From Candidatus Rokuibacteriota bacterium (GTDB taxonomy: Bacteria; Methylomirabilota; Methylomirabilia; Rokubacteriales; CSP1-6), in contig QHSQ01000144.1 in NCBI GenBank assembly GCA_003221615.1, positions 1-64,000 of the forward strand: a stretch of 64,000 bases of DNA, in the 5' to 3' direction. Below, piece by piece: positions 44,243-51,889 of the stretch (positions within the stretch are counted from its first letter, which is position 1; each line of letters begins with the position of its first letter). A program made the translations under genes and the position numbers. The notes below the pieces were generated by a model. That model saw only the letters and a list, made by a program, of their open reading frames with translations, made no database searches and was not told where the DNA came from.

Positions 44243-44845
44243 GTGGACCAGTGCTGCGAGGCTCGAGAGATCCCGCGCGAGCAGCGGTGGGTGCTCCACG
44301 TCGTCCTGTGGATCAACGCCGCCATGTTCCTCACGGAGTCCGCGGCGGGCATCCTGGCTCACTCGACCGCGCTGTTCGCCGACTCCATCGACATGCTGGG
44401 CGACGCCATCGTGTACGGATTCAGCCTCTACGTCATCGGCCGGGGCCTCGTCTGGCAGGCCCGCGCGGCACTGCTCAAGGGGATCATCATGGCGGCGTTC
44501 GGCGTCGGCGTGCTGGTCCAGGTGGCGCTGAAGATCGCGCAGGGCCTCACGCCGACCGTCGAGGTGATGGGCGCCGTCGGCACGCTGGCATTCGTCGCGA
44601 ACCTCGCGTGCCTGGCGCTTCTCTGGCGGCGGCGCGGCGACGACATCAATATGCGATCGGCCTGGATCTGCTCGCGGAACGACGTGATCGGCAACGCGGC
44701 CGTGCTCGTCGCTGCCGGCGCGGTGGCGGTGACCGGCTCGCCGTGGCCGGACATCGTCATCGGCCTGCTCGTGGCCACGGTGTTCGGTCGCTCGGCCGTG
44801 CAGGTCCTCCGCGACGCCTCGCGCGCGGTGACGGCCTCGGGCTGA
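44243..44845 (+). CDS. Short cation diffusion facilitator-like transporter
   Basis: Membrane protein of about 200 residues with six helices and the CDF metal-site patterns FADSIDMLGDAIVYG in helix 2 and SRNDVIGNAAVLVAAG in helix 5. It ends right after helix 6 (VIGLLVATVFGRSAVQVLRDA), so the cytoplasmic C-terminal domain of canonical roughly 300-residue CDF proteins is absent. Such short forms exist. The track opens at a GTG at 44198; the GTG at 44243 (DQCCEAREIPREQRW) is an equally good start and I use it. Substrate metal unknown. Confidence 0.8.
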   Translation: MDQCCEAREIPREQRWVLHVVLWINAAMFLTESAAGILAHSTALFADSIDMLGDAIVYGFSLYVIGRGLVWQARAALLKGIIMAAFGVGVLVQVALKIAQGLTPTVEVMGAVGTLAFVANLACLALLWRRRGDDINMRSAWICSRNDVIGNAAVLVAAGAVAVTGSPWPDIVIGLLVATVFGRSAVQVLRDASRAVTASG

Positions 44846-44852
44846 GCGCGCG

Positions 44853-45515
44853 TCAGAAACTGCCGAACTTCTGATAGGCCGCCAGCGGCGTCATCCCGCG
44901 CCGCACCGCTGAGCGAACCCGGCTCTCCGTCCCCACGAGCCTCTCGCAGCGCCGGAGCACCTCGTGGGCGGCCCGCCGTGGGATGATCACCACGCCGTCG
45001 AGGTCGCCCACGACGACGTCACCGAGGCTCACCCGCACGCTGCCGATCGTCACCGGCTGGCCCCAGTCTGAGACCCGCCACCGCGGCACCGAATCTTGCG
45101 GCGTCCGGTAGCGCACGAACGTTGGAAACGCCATGCGCATGATCGCGGCGGCGTCGCGGGTCGCGCCGTCGATCACGGCGCCCCGCACCTTGCGGGCGCG
45201 GAACCACGCCGCGCTGAGCTCGCCGAAGTGCGCCGCGACGTTGTCGTGCGCGGCGAGCACCAGCACGGACTCCGCCGGCACCGCGCCCAGCATCCCCAGA
45301 AAGCGCCGCAGCGTCTGATCGCGCTCGCGCGGTGATCCGCTGTGCGCCCGGCCCCGCACGGTGAACGCGTAGCCGGCCGTCCGCATCCCCGCGGACAGCG
45401 GCTGGATCGTCGCCGGCAGGGTCTGGCGGCGAAGCCCCATCTCGTCCATGACGTCGGTGATCGCCGCCGTGTAGATACGCGCGAAGCGGCGCGGCAGATT
45501 GTCGCTCGGGCTCAT
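44853..45515 (-). CDS. RraA family protein (HMG/CHA aldolase-like)
   Basis: 220-residue protein of the RraA/4-hydroxy-4-methyl-2-oxoglutarate aldolase superfamily. Typical signatures are TAAITDVMDEMG near the N-terminus, KVRGAVIDGATRDAAAI (R-G...D-G..R-D, metal and substrate site) and VVGDLDGVVIIPRRAA. Members are either class II aldolases or RNase E regulators; with R and D of the catalytic loop present, an aldolase-type enzyme is more likely. It is convergent with the CDF-like gene and stands alone on its strand before the polyketide cluster. Confidence 0.85.
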   Translation of the reverse strand: MSPSDNLPRRFARIYTAAITDVMDEMGLRRQTLPATIQPLSAGMRTAGYAFTVRGRAHSGSPRERDQTLRRFLGMLGAVPAESVLVLAAHDNVAAHFGELSAAWFRARKVRGAVIDGATRDAAAIMRMAFPTFVRYRTPQDSVPRWRVSDWGQPVTIGSVRVSLGDVVVGDLDGVVIIPRRAAHEVLRRCERLVGTESRVRSAVRRGMTPLAAYQKFGSF

Positions 45516-45559
45516 CGAGGGTCTCCTTGGTTGAGAGGCGCGCCCCGGACGGCGGATCG

Positions 45560-46762
45560 TCAGAGCCGTGAGCGCTCGAGGATGCCGGTCACGAGCGCGC
45601 GGGGCGGCACGAAGTCGCCGAGGACGCCGAGCAGGAGGTCGAGCAGGCGCGGGCGGCGCGCGAGAAATCTCGCGGCCAGGTTGGCGAGACGACGGTGGCT
45701 GACGACGATCTGGAGCGCGTGCGTGACGCGCTCCTTGTCGCGCGTCGCCAGGCGCCGCGCGCGCTCGTAGCCGGCCAGGGCGCGCGCCGACACGTCGCCG
45801 CGGCCGAGCGCCTGCACGGCAGTTTCGGTGGCCATCTCGGCGCTCCGGAGACCGTTGAAGATCCCCTCACCCGAGAAGGGATCGAAGAAGCCGGTGGCGT
45901 CACCCACCATGAGCACGCCGCCGGTCCGCGGAGGGTCGACACGATACGCGAGGGGACCCATCGCCCGGACCGGCGCGACGCGCCGGCCGCCGGCGATTCG
46001 CCGCGCGAGGTGCGGCACATGCTTCACGCGCGCATCGAAGAAGGTATCGAGGCGTCCGCTCCACGGCGCCGCGTGGGCCAAGGGGACCACGAGGCTGAGG
46101 TTCGCACGACCGGGCGCGACGGGATTGAGGATCGCGTAGTCAGGCGGATCGACGAAGATCTCGCCGACGCGCCCGAGCCCGCTCACGTCCTCGACGTAGG
46201 TGACCATCGCCATCCGCTGCAGGCGATGCGCCCGACGCAGCCCGAGCCGCTGGACGACGACGGACGCGCGGCCGTCGGCCGCGATCGTGAGCGGGGCGCG
46301 GAGAACCTGGCGACGCGAGTCCCCGTCGATCGCCTCGACGCCGAGCACCCGATCGCCCGAGACGACGAGATCCGTGACGCGTGTCTGCTCGCGGAAGTCG
46401 ACCGGCAACGAGCGGACGCGGTCCACGAGGATCGCGTCGAGCGCCTCGCGCGTGATGGCCATCGCGTGCTCGCGATAGGGGCGCCACGCGCCGATCGAGC
46501 GGTACGTCCCGACGAGCGTCGTGCCGTTGGGCGCGGTGATCCGCATGCCTTTCAACGTGCTCGCGACGGCGTCGACGGCCTTGAGCGCGCCGAGCCGGTC
46601 CAGCAACCGCGGGGCCTCGGGGCTCAGATACTCGCCGCAGATCTTGGGCCGCGGAAACCGCGCGCGATCGAGGAGGCGCACCGAGAGCCCGCGCTCGGCC
46701 AGGAGAATGGCCGTCGCCGCGCCCGCGGGGCCCGCGCCGACGATGATGACGTCGCTCGTCAC
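45560..46762 (-). CDS. FAD-dependent oxidoreductase of the type III PKS cluster
   Basis: 400-residue flavoprotein of the geranylgeranyl reductase/aromatic hydroxylase type. It has VIIVGAGPAGAATAILLAERG at the N-terminus, PKICGEYLSPEA (the conserved C-G-E segment), and FAD-binding GVLMVGDATGFFDPFSGEGI near residue 285. Start GTG at 46762 overlaps the methyltransferase stop (GTGA); the track form adds 50 residues of methyltransferase antisense frame. By analogy with the flavoprotein hydroxylase of the Streptomyces srs alkylresorcinol cluster it may hydroxylate or oxidise a phenolic lipid to a quinone. Confidence 0.88.
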   Translation of the reverse strand: MTSDVIIVGAGPAGAATAILLAERGLSVRLLDRARFPRPKICGEYLSPEAPRLLDRLGALKAVDAVASTLKGMRITAPNGTTLVGTYRSIGAWRPYREHAMAITREALDAILVDRVRSLPVDFREQTRVTDLVVSGDRVLGVEAIDGDSRRQVLRAPLTIAADGRASVVVQRLGLRRAHRLQRMAMVTYVEDVSGLGRVGEIFVDPPDYAILNPVAPGRANLSLVVPLAHAAPWSGRLDTFFDARVKHVPHLARRIAGGRRVAPVRAMGPLAYRVDPPRTGGVLMVGDATGFFDPFSGEGIFNGLRSAEMATETAVQALGRGDVSARALAGYERARRLATRDKERVTHALQIVVSHRRLANLAARFLARRPRLLDLLLGVLGDFVPPRALVTGILERSRL

Positions 46763-47454
46763 GACATCACCGCCAGCAGGCGTCCCAACACCGGATACTC
46801 GCGGATCGTGAGCCGCCGCGCGCCCGCCTTGGCCGCGAGTGCCTGCAGCTCCTGCCGCGAGTACGAGCGGCGCACCGAGAGCGGCCCGTCGTGGCGCGAG
46901 ATCGGATGGCATCCCAGCAGACGCGTGGCGAGCCAGACCAGGCCGAGCGAGAGACGACGGCGAAGCAGGTCGTTCACGACCACGGCGATCCGCGCCGCCG
47001 CCGCCATCTCACGAAGACCCTCGGCGGCCTGAGCCGGCTCGAGGTGATGCAGCGTGAGGGCGCTGGTGACGATGTCGACCGCCCGCTCGCGGCAGGGCAA
47101 CGCGGCCGCGTCACCTCGGACCAGCAGGACCTCCGGATACGCTGCGGCGACCGCGCGCGCGAGCTCGAGGGTCGTCGGGTCACGCTCCACCACCACCACG
47201 CGGACGTCACGACCGTTGCGGCGCGCCCACTCGACGACGCGCACCGCGAAGGCGGCGGTGCCGCCTCCGACGTCGATGACGCGGAGCGGGCGATCGCGCG
47301 GCACGTCGGCCGCCAGGCGGCGGATCGCGGAGAGCGAGAGCGCGTAGCCGCCGAACCAGCTGTTGAGGCGGTCGATATCCGCCAGCGACGCCGCGAGCTC
47401 CGCCGCCGCGACCGATCCGTCGAGCACTTCCCGCGCGCCCTCGGCCCGTTTCAC
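46759..47454 (-). CDS. Class I SAM-dependent methyltransferase of the type III PKS cluster
   Basis: 231-residue methyltransferase with SAM-binding motif I RVIDVGGGTAAFAVRVVEW near residue 58, the acidic end of strand 2 in VVVERDPTTLELA, and SALTLHHLEPAQAAEGLREM. It is different in fold from the isoprenylcysteine-type methyltransferase of the srs cluster. Start GTG at 47454, four bases after the PKS stop; it overlaps the oxidoreductase start. Context suggests methylation of a resorcinol or quinone product. Confidence 0.87.
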   Translation of the reverse strand: MKRAEGAREVLDGSVAAAELAASLADIDRLNSWFGGYALSLSAIRRLAADVPRDRPLRVIDVGGGTAAFAVRVVEWARRNGRDVRVVVVERDPTTLELARAVAAAYPEVLLVRGDAAALPCRERAVDIVTSALTLHHLEPAQAAEGLREMAAAARIAVVVNDLLRRRLSLGLVWLATRLLGCHPISRHDGPLSVRRSYSRQELQALAAKAGARRLTIREYPVLGRLLAVMS

Positions 47455-47458
47455 GCGG

Positions 47459-48484
47459 CTACCATCGTAGAAGCGCGCCTTCGGCGGCGAAGCCGGGACC
47501 CAGGCCGATCATCAGACCCCAATCGCCGGGAACCGGAGACTCCGCTCGCAGTGTTTCATCCAGTACGAAGAGGATCGTGGCCGATGACATGTTGCCGAAG
47601 CGGCGCAGCACGGAGCGGGAGTGGCCGACCTGTTCCTCGCTCAGCTCGAGCAAGGTGCGGGCGCGATCGATCACGCGTCGGCCCGCGGAATGGAGGACCC
47701 AGTATCCGATGTCCTCGCGCTTGAGCCCCTGCGTCGACATCAGGATCGCCGCCATCTCGCCCATCATGACCGCGCCGATGCGGCGCACGTCCTTGGAGAG
47801 GATCACGCGCGGCCGCCCGCCCGGATACTCGAACCCCATCGCGTCGAGATGCTCGGACCGGAAGAGCGTGCGCTGAGCGACGATCGACGGCCCCGGCCCA
47901 TCGGTCGTGATGGCGAGGGCGCCGGCGCCGTCGGCGAAGATCGCATGCGCCACCGCGCTCTCGAGCCGGTCGTCCAGGAAGTACGCGGCCGAGCAGATCT
48001 CGACCGCGATCACGAGCGCCCGCCGTCCCGGCAACGCGGTGACGTAGTTCGACGCCTGCTGGAGCGCGACCATCGCGGAGGCGCACCCGGTGTCGCCGAC
48101 GTGAACGCGCTGGATGTCGGCGCGGCAGCCGAGCCGGCCGATCAAGCGCGCGTCGAGGCTGGGTGTGAGACGTCCGGTGCACGTCGTCGTCGCGATGAAG
48201 TCGACGTCGACCGCGTCCCACCCGGCCCCAGCGAGCGCGCGGCGCGCCGCCGACTCGCCGAGCTCGAGCGCGCCTTCGCGAAAGCGAGCGCTCAGCTGGT
48301 CGACCGACTCGTTGGGCCGGAACGTCGCCGGATCGATCCACAGATAGCGCCCCTCGATGTCGCTGCGCCGAAAAAATCCGCTCCGCTCCTCGTCTCGATA
48401 TCCCGCGAGCGCCAGCAGCTGCGCCTGCGTGAAGCGGTGGGGCGGCGTCGCGGTGGCGACGGCCGCGATCTTCGGGAACGGCAT
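47459..48484 (-). CDS. Type III polyketide synthase (chalcone/stilbene/alkylresorcinol synthase family)
   Basis: Homodimeric condensing enzyme that extends an acyl-CoA starter with malonyl-CoA and cyclises the product. The 341-residue protein keeps the Cys-His-Asn triad: cysteine in GDTGCASAM near residue 140, histidine in YWVLHSAGRRVID near 278, asparagine in RRFGNMSSATILFVL near 310. GLGPGFAAEGALLRW is the C-terminal signature. Start ATG at 48484 follows a strong GGAGGAGG site; the track form starts inside the divergent carbonic anhydrase gene. It heads a three-gene operon with a methyltransferase and a flavoprotein. Confidence 0.93.
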   Translation of the reverse strand: MPFPKIAAVATATPPHRFTQAQLLALAGYRDEERSGFFRRSDIEGRYLWIDPATFRPNESVDQLSARFREGALELGESAARRALAGAGWDAVDVDFIATTTCTGRLTPSLDARLIGRLGCRADIQRVHVGDTGCASAMVALQQASNYVTALPGRRALVIAVEICSAAYFLDDRLESAVAHAIFADGAGALAITTDGPGPSIVAQRTLFRSEHLDAMGFEYPGGRPRVILSKDVRRIGAVMMGEMAAILMSTQGLKREDIGYWVLHSAGRRVIDRARTLLELSEEQVGHSRSVLRRFGNMSSATILFVLDETLRAESPVPGDWGLMIGLGPGFAAEGALLRW

Positions 48485-48553
48485 TCCCTCCTCCTGTCGC
48501 GGCGTGTGGGAGTAAGATGTGGGCACTCCGAGCATACTGCGAGGGTCCAGCCC

Positions 48554-49078
48554 ATGCCACTGTTCAGCTTCGAGGGCAAGAGCCCGAAGATTCATCCCAC
48601 CGCATTCGTCGCGCCGACCGCCGTGATCATCGGCGACGTGACGATCGAGGAGCGCGCCTCGGTCTGGTACAACGCGGTGCTCCGCGGCGACTTCAATCCG
48701 ATCGTCGTCCATCGCGGCGCCAACGTGCAGGACTGTGCGGTCGTCCACGTCACGCCGCGTGGCGGGACCGAGATTGGCGCCGGCTCGACCGTCGGCCACA
48801 ACTGCACGATCCACGCCGCGTCGCTCGGCGAGGAATGCTTGATCGGCAACGGCGCGACCGTCCTCGACGGCGCCCGCATCGGCGCCCGCGCCATGGTGGC
48901 GGCGGGCGCGCTCGTGACGCCCGAGACCGAGATCCCCGAGGGCACCCTCGCGCTCGGGGCGCCGGCGAAGGTGCGCGGTCCGCTCGCCGGCACGCCGGCC
49001 GAGCGCTGGGTGCGCGCCAATCCCGAGGGCTATCAGGCGCTCGCCCAGCGGCACAAAGCCTCCGTCCAGCCCTGCTGA
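48554..49078 (+). CDS. Gamma carbonic anhydrase-like protein (left-handed beta-helix)
   Basis: 174-residue trimeric hexapeptide-repeat protein of the gamma-CA/YrdA/PaaY group. Hexapeptide repeats run from about residue 12 to 140. The three zinc histidines expected from the family are found in CAVVHVTP and VGHNCTIHAAS. APTAVIIGDVTIEERASVWYNAVLRGD is the typical start. Whether it hydrates carbon dioxide is uncertain, since many bacterial members are thioesterases or inactive. Start ATG at 48554; it is divergent from the polyketide synthase. Confidence 0.9.
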   Translation: MPLFSFEGKSPKIHPTAFVAPTAVIIGDVTIEERASVWYNAVLRGDFNPIVVHRGANVQDCAVVHVTPRGGTEIGAGSTVGHNCTIHAASLGEECLIGNGATVLDGARIGARAMVAAGALVTPETEIPEGTLALGAPAKVRGPLAGTPAERWVRANPEGYQALAQRHKASVQPC

Positions 49079-49082
49079 CGCC

Positions 49083-49664
49083 ATGGCGCCGAAGCGGCTC
49101 GCGTTCCTCGTCTTCCCTCGCCTGACGCTTCTCGATCTGATCGGCGCCTACGACGCCCTCCGCCGGATCGCCTCGATGGCGATCGACTCGGGCGTGACCC
49201 ATCGGATCATCGGTACCGACGCCGAGATCGCCGACGAGGCCGGTCTGACGCTCAAGCCCGACTCGGTCTACGAAGACCTCTCGGGCTTCGATTTCCTCTA
49301 CGTGTCGGGCGGCCTCGGGACCGTCGCGCTCATGGACAACAAACGGGCCATCGATTACCTGAAGACCTGGGGAGACGAGCGGCCGCTGGCCTCCGTCTGC
49401 TCTGGCGCGCTGTTCCTCGGCCGCGCCGGCTACCTCAAGGACAAGCGCGCGGCCACCCATCACCTGACGGCGGACCTGCTCCGTCCGTTCTGCCGCGAGG
49501 TGGTCACGAATCGGCGCGTCGTCGACGAAGGGCGCGTCGTGACGGCCAGCGGCGTCTCATCGTCGCTCGATCTCGGCCTCTATCTCGTCGAGAAATACTG
49601 GGGCGCCGACGCGCGGGTCCGGATCGCCGCGCAGATGGAGTACCGCGGCTACTCGCCCGCCTGA
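49083..49664 (+). CDS. DJ-1/PfpI family protein (isonitrile hydratase-like)
   Basis: 193-residue class I glutamine amidotransferase-like protein. The nucleophile elbow is ASVCSGALFLGRAG with the cysteine near residue 103; the N-terminal FLVFPRLTLLDLIGAYDALRR and YVSGGLGTVALMDN resemble isonitrile hydratase (InhA) and the sensor domains of some AraC regulators. No DNA-binding domain follows, so an enzyme role is favoured. It starts four bases after the carbonic anhydrase stop, probably in one operon with it and the thioesterase. Confidence 0.85.
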   Translation: MAPKRLAFLVFPRLTLLDLIGAYDALRRIASMAIDSGVTHRIIGTDAEIADEAGLTLKPDSVYEDLSGFDFLYVSGGLGTVALMDNKRAIDYLKTWGDERPLASVCSGALFLGRAGYLKDKRAATHHLTADLLRPFCREVVTNRRVVDEGRVVTASGVSSSLDLGLYLVEKYWGADARVRIAAQMEYRGYSPA

Positions 49665-49700
49665 GCTCGAATCCGGCGCCCGTAGTCCAAGGAGAACGTC

Positions 49701-50108
49701 GTGACGATCGATCTCGACGCGCTGATGGACCTCCAACAGGCGTATCTGCCTGGGTTGATCGGGATGCGCTACACCGAGGCCTCGAAGGACCGCCTGGTGG
49801 CGGAGCTGACGATCCGCGACGACCTGAGGACGGTCGGCGGCGCGCTCCACGGCGGCGCGATCATGGCGCTCGCCGACACCGTCGGCGCGACCGCGACGTT
49901 CCTCAACCTGCCGCCGGGCGCCTCGACCACGACGCTCGAGTCCAAGACCAACTTCTTCGCCGCCGGGCGCGACGGCGTGGTACGCGCCGAAGCCATCCCG
50001 CTCCACCGCGGCCGAACCACCATGGTGTGGCAGACGCGCGTGACGGACTCGTCGGGCCGACTGCTGGCGCAGACGATCCAGACCCAGATGGTGCTCGCGG
50101 CCCGCTGA
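49701..50108 (+). CDS. PaaI-type hotdog-fold thioesterase
   Basis: 135-residue acyl-CoA thioesterase. The hotdog signature is GGALHGGAIMALADTVGATATFLN, with the HGG turn and the acidic residue of the central helix; LESKTNFFAAGRDG and TMVWQTRVTD follow the usual strand order. Start GTG at 49701 has AAGGAG eight bases upstream. Preferred acyl group unknown; phenylacetyl-CoA catabolism genes other than the distant crotonase are absent. Confidence 0.88.
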   Translation: MTIDLDALMDLQQAYLPGLIGMRYTEASKDRLVAELTIRDDLRTVGGALHGGAIMALADTVGATATFLNLPPGASTTTLESKTNFFAAGRDGVVRAEAIPLHRGRTTMVWQTRVTDSSGRLLAQTIQTQMVLAAR

Positions 50109-50128
50109 CCGCGAGCGCCGCGCATCGG

Positions 50129-50158
50129 TTGACAGTCGCGCCCGTCCCCTGGTAGCGT
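50129..50158 (+). promoter_or_regulatory. Putative promoter of the first peptide-type binding protein gene
   Basis: TTGACA, an 18-base spacer and TAGCGT, about 117 bases before the start codon. The -35 is a perfect sigma-70 hexamer. A closely similar pair stands before the third paralogue. The remaining leader (to 50274) holds no gene and ends in the ribosome site CGGGAGGTGCCCG. Confidence 0.5.
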
Positions 50159-50274
50159 CCCCGCGTCGGGCTCGGTTCCGGCGACCTGCACGACTTCGCG
50201 AAGCGAGCTCGACGTCCCGTCCGTCCCTGTTCGGTTCAGTCCCGGCAAACGCCCATAGTCTCGGGAGGTGCCCG

Positions 50275-51888
50275 ATGGCGACAGGGATTCGGCGTCACCA
50301 AACCTTCGTGACCGTCGTCGCCCTCGCCGCCGTGGTCGGCGGTCTGGCCGTCCTCGCCGCCGCGCAGTCGCCGGACACCCCGCGTCGCGGCGGAATACTG
50401 CTGGCGGCCATCGGCGCCGATGCGCCGAGCCTCGACCCCCACCAGGAGCAGACCTTCGCCACCATTCAGCCGGTCGCGCCGCTCTACAGCACCTTGCTCC
50501 AGATCGACCCCTACAGCTACCCGAACGTCGTCGGCGACGTGGCGAGCGAATGGAAGATCTCGCCGGACGGGCTCACCTACACGTTCAAGATCCGTCAGGA
50601 CATCCGGTTCCACGACGGCTCGCCGTTGACGGCCGCCGACGTCAAGGCCAGCTACGACAAGATCCTCAATCCTCCCGAAGGGGTCCGCAGCATCCGGAAG
50701 CAGCACTACTCGGCGGTGGCGAGCGTAGAGGCCCCGGATGCGGCCACCGTCGTGTTCAGGCTGAAGTTCCCGTCGGCGTCGCTCCTGGCGAACCTCGCCT
50801 CGCCGTCGAACGTCATCTTCCCGAAGAAGTACCTCGACAAGGATCCGAACTACTTCAAGACCAACGTCATGGGCTCAGGCCCCTTCCGATTCAAGAGCTA
50901 CACGCGCGGATCGACGTTCGAGGGCGAGCGGAACCCCGACTATTTCATCAAGGACCGACCCTACCTCAACGGCTACAAATTCTTCATCAGCACGGAGACG
51001 TCGGTGCGCGCGGCCGCGATCCGGTCCGGCCGCGCCCACATCGAGTTCCGCGACCTGCCCCAGGCGGAGGTGGACGCGATCCGCAAGCAGCTCGGCGACA
51101 AGATCGTCATCCAGCAGACGCCCTTCGTCATCCACTTCGACATCACGATCAACAACACGGTGAAACCGTTCACCGACGCGCGAGTGCGCAAGGCCCTCAC
51201 CCTGGCCATCGATCGCTACACGGCCGGCAAGGTGCTCCACGGGTTGACGGGTCTGCGGGACGTCGGAGCGCTCACGCGTCCGGGCACGGAGTGGGCGATG
51301 GCGCAGTCCGATCTCGAGAGGTTCCCGGGCTTCGCGCGTGACGCCGAGAAGAACCGGGCCGAGGCCAGGCGGCTCCTCGCCGAAGCGGGCTACCCGAACG
51401 GGTTCAAGGTGGTGCTGAAAAACCGCAACGTCAAGCTCCCCTACCAGGATTTCGCCGTGTACGTGATCCAGGAATGGCGCAAGATCGGCGTCGAGGCCGA
51501 GCATCGCCCGCTCGAGACGGCCGCCTGGTACGCCGAGGGACGAGACCAGGGGAACTTCGAGGTGATCGTGACGCCGATCGGCGCCTTCGTCGACGATCCC
51601 GACCAGCTGCTTGCGCCGTACATCACGGGGTCCTCGCAGAACTGGGCGCGCTTCTCCAATCCCGCGATCGACGATCTGTACGCGCGGCAGGCGCGGACGC
51701 TCGACCCGGCCGAGCGCCGGAAGCTCGTCATCGAGCTCCAGAAGATCGTGCTCGAGAACGCCTACCACATCCCCGGTCTCTGGTGGTCACGCAACGTCGC
51801 GCACTGGGCCAAGGTCAAGAACTGGGTGGCTCCGCCGAGCCACTTCACCAATCAGAAGCTCCAGGATGTGTGGCTTTCGGAGGACTGA
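50275..51888 (+). CDS. Peptide-type ABC solute-binding protein (family 5), paralogue 1
   Basis: Periplasmic substrate-binding protein of the DppA/OppA (SBP family 5) group, 537 residues. A signal peptide (about 1-32) precedes TPRRGGILLAAIGADAPSLDPHQEQTF; family landmarks are SEWKISPDGLTYTFKIRQDIRFHDG, VRKALTLAIDRYTAGKVL, RRLLAEAGYPNGFKV and the C-terminal LWWSRNVAHWAKVKNWV. It lacks a lipobox. The next gene begins one base after its stop and encodes a close paralogue, and a third follows, so the operon carries a tandem triplication. Confidence 0.93.
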   Translation: MATGIRRHQTFVTVVALAAVVGGLAVLAAAQSPDTPRRGGILLAAIGADAPSLDPHQEQTFATIQPVAPLYSTLLQIDPYSYPNVVGDVASEWKISPDGLTYTFKIRQDIRFHDGSPLTAADVKASYDKILNPPEGVRSIRKQHYSAVASVEAPDAATVVFRLKFPSASLLANLASPSNVIFPKKYLDKDPNYFKTNVMGSGPFRFKSYTRGSTFEGERNPDYFIKDRPYLNGYKFFISTETSVRAAAIRSGRAHIEFRDLPQAEVDAIRKQLGDKIVIQQTPFVIHFDITINNTVKPFTDARVRKALTLAIDRYTAGKVLHGLTGLRDVGALTRPGTEWAMAQSDLERFPGFARDAEKNRAEARRLLAEAGYPNGFKVVLKNRNVKLPYQDFAVYVIQEWRKIGVEAEHRPLETAAWYAEGRDQGNFEVIVTPIGAFVDDPDQLLAPYITGSSQNWARFSNPAIDDLYARQARTLDPAERRKLVIELQKIVLENAYHIPGLWWSRNVAHWAKVKNWVAPPSHFTNQKLQDVWLSED

Positions 51889-51889
51889 T

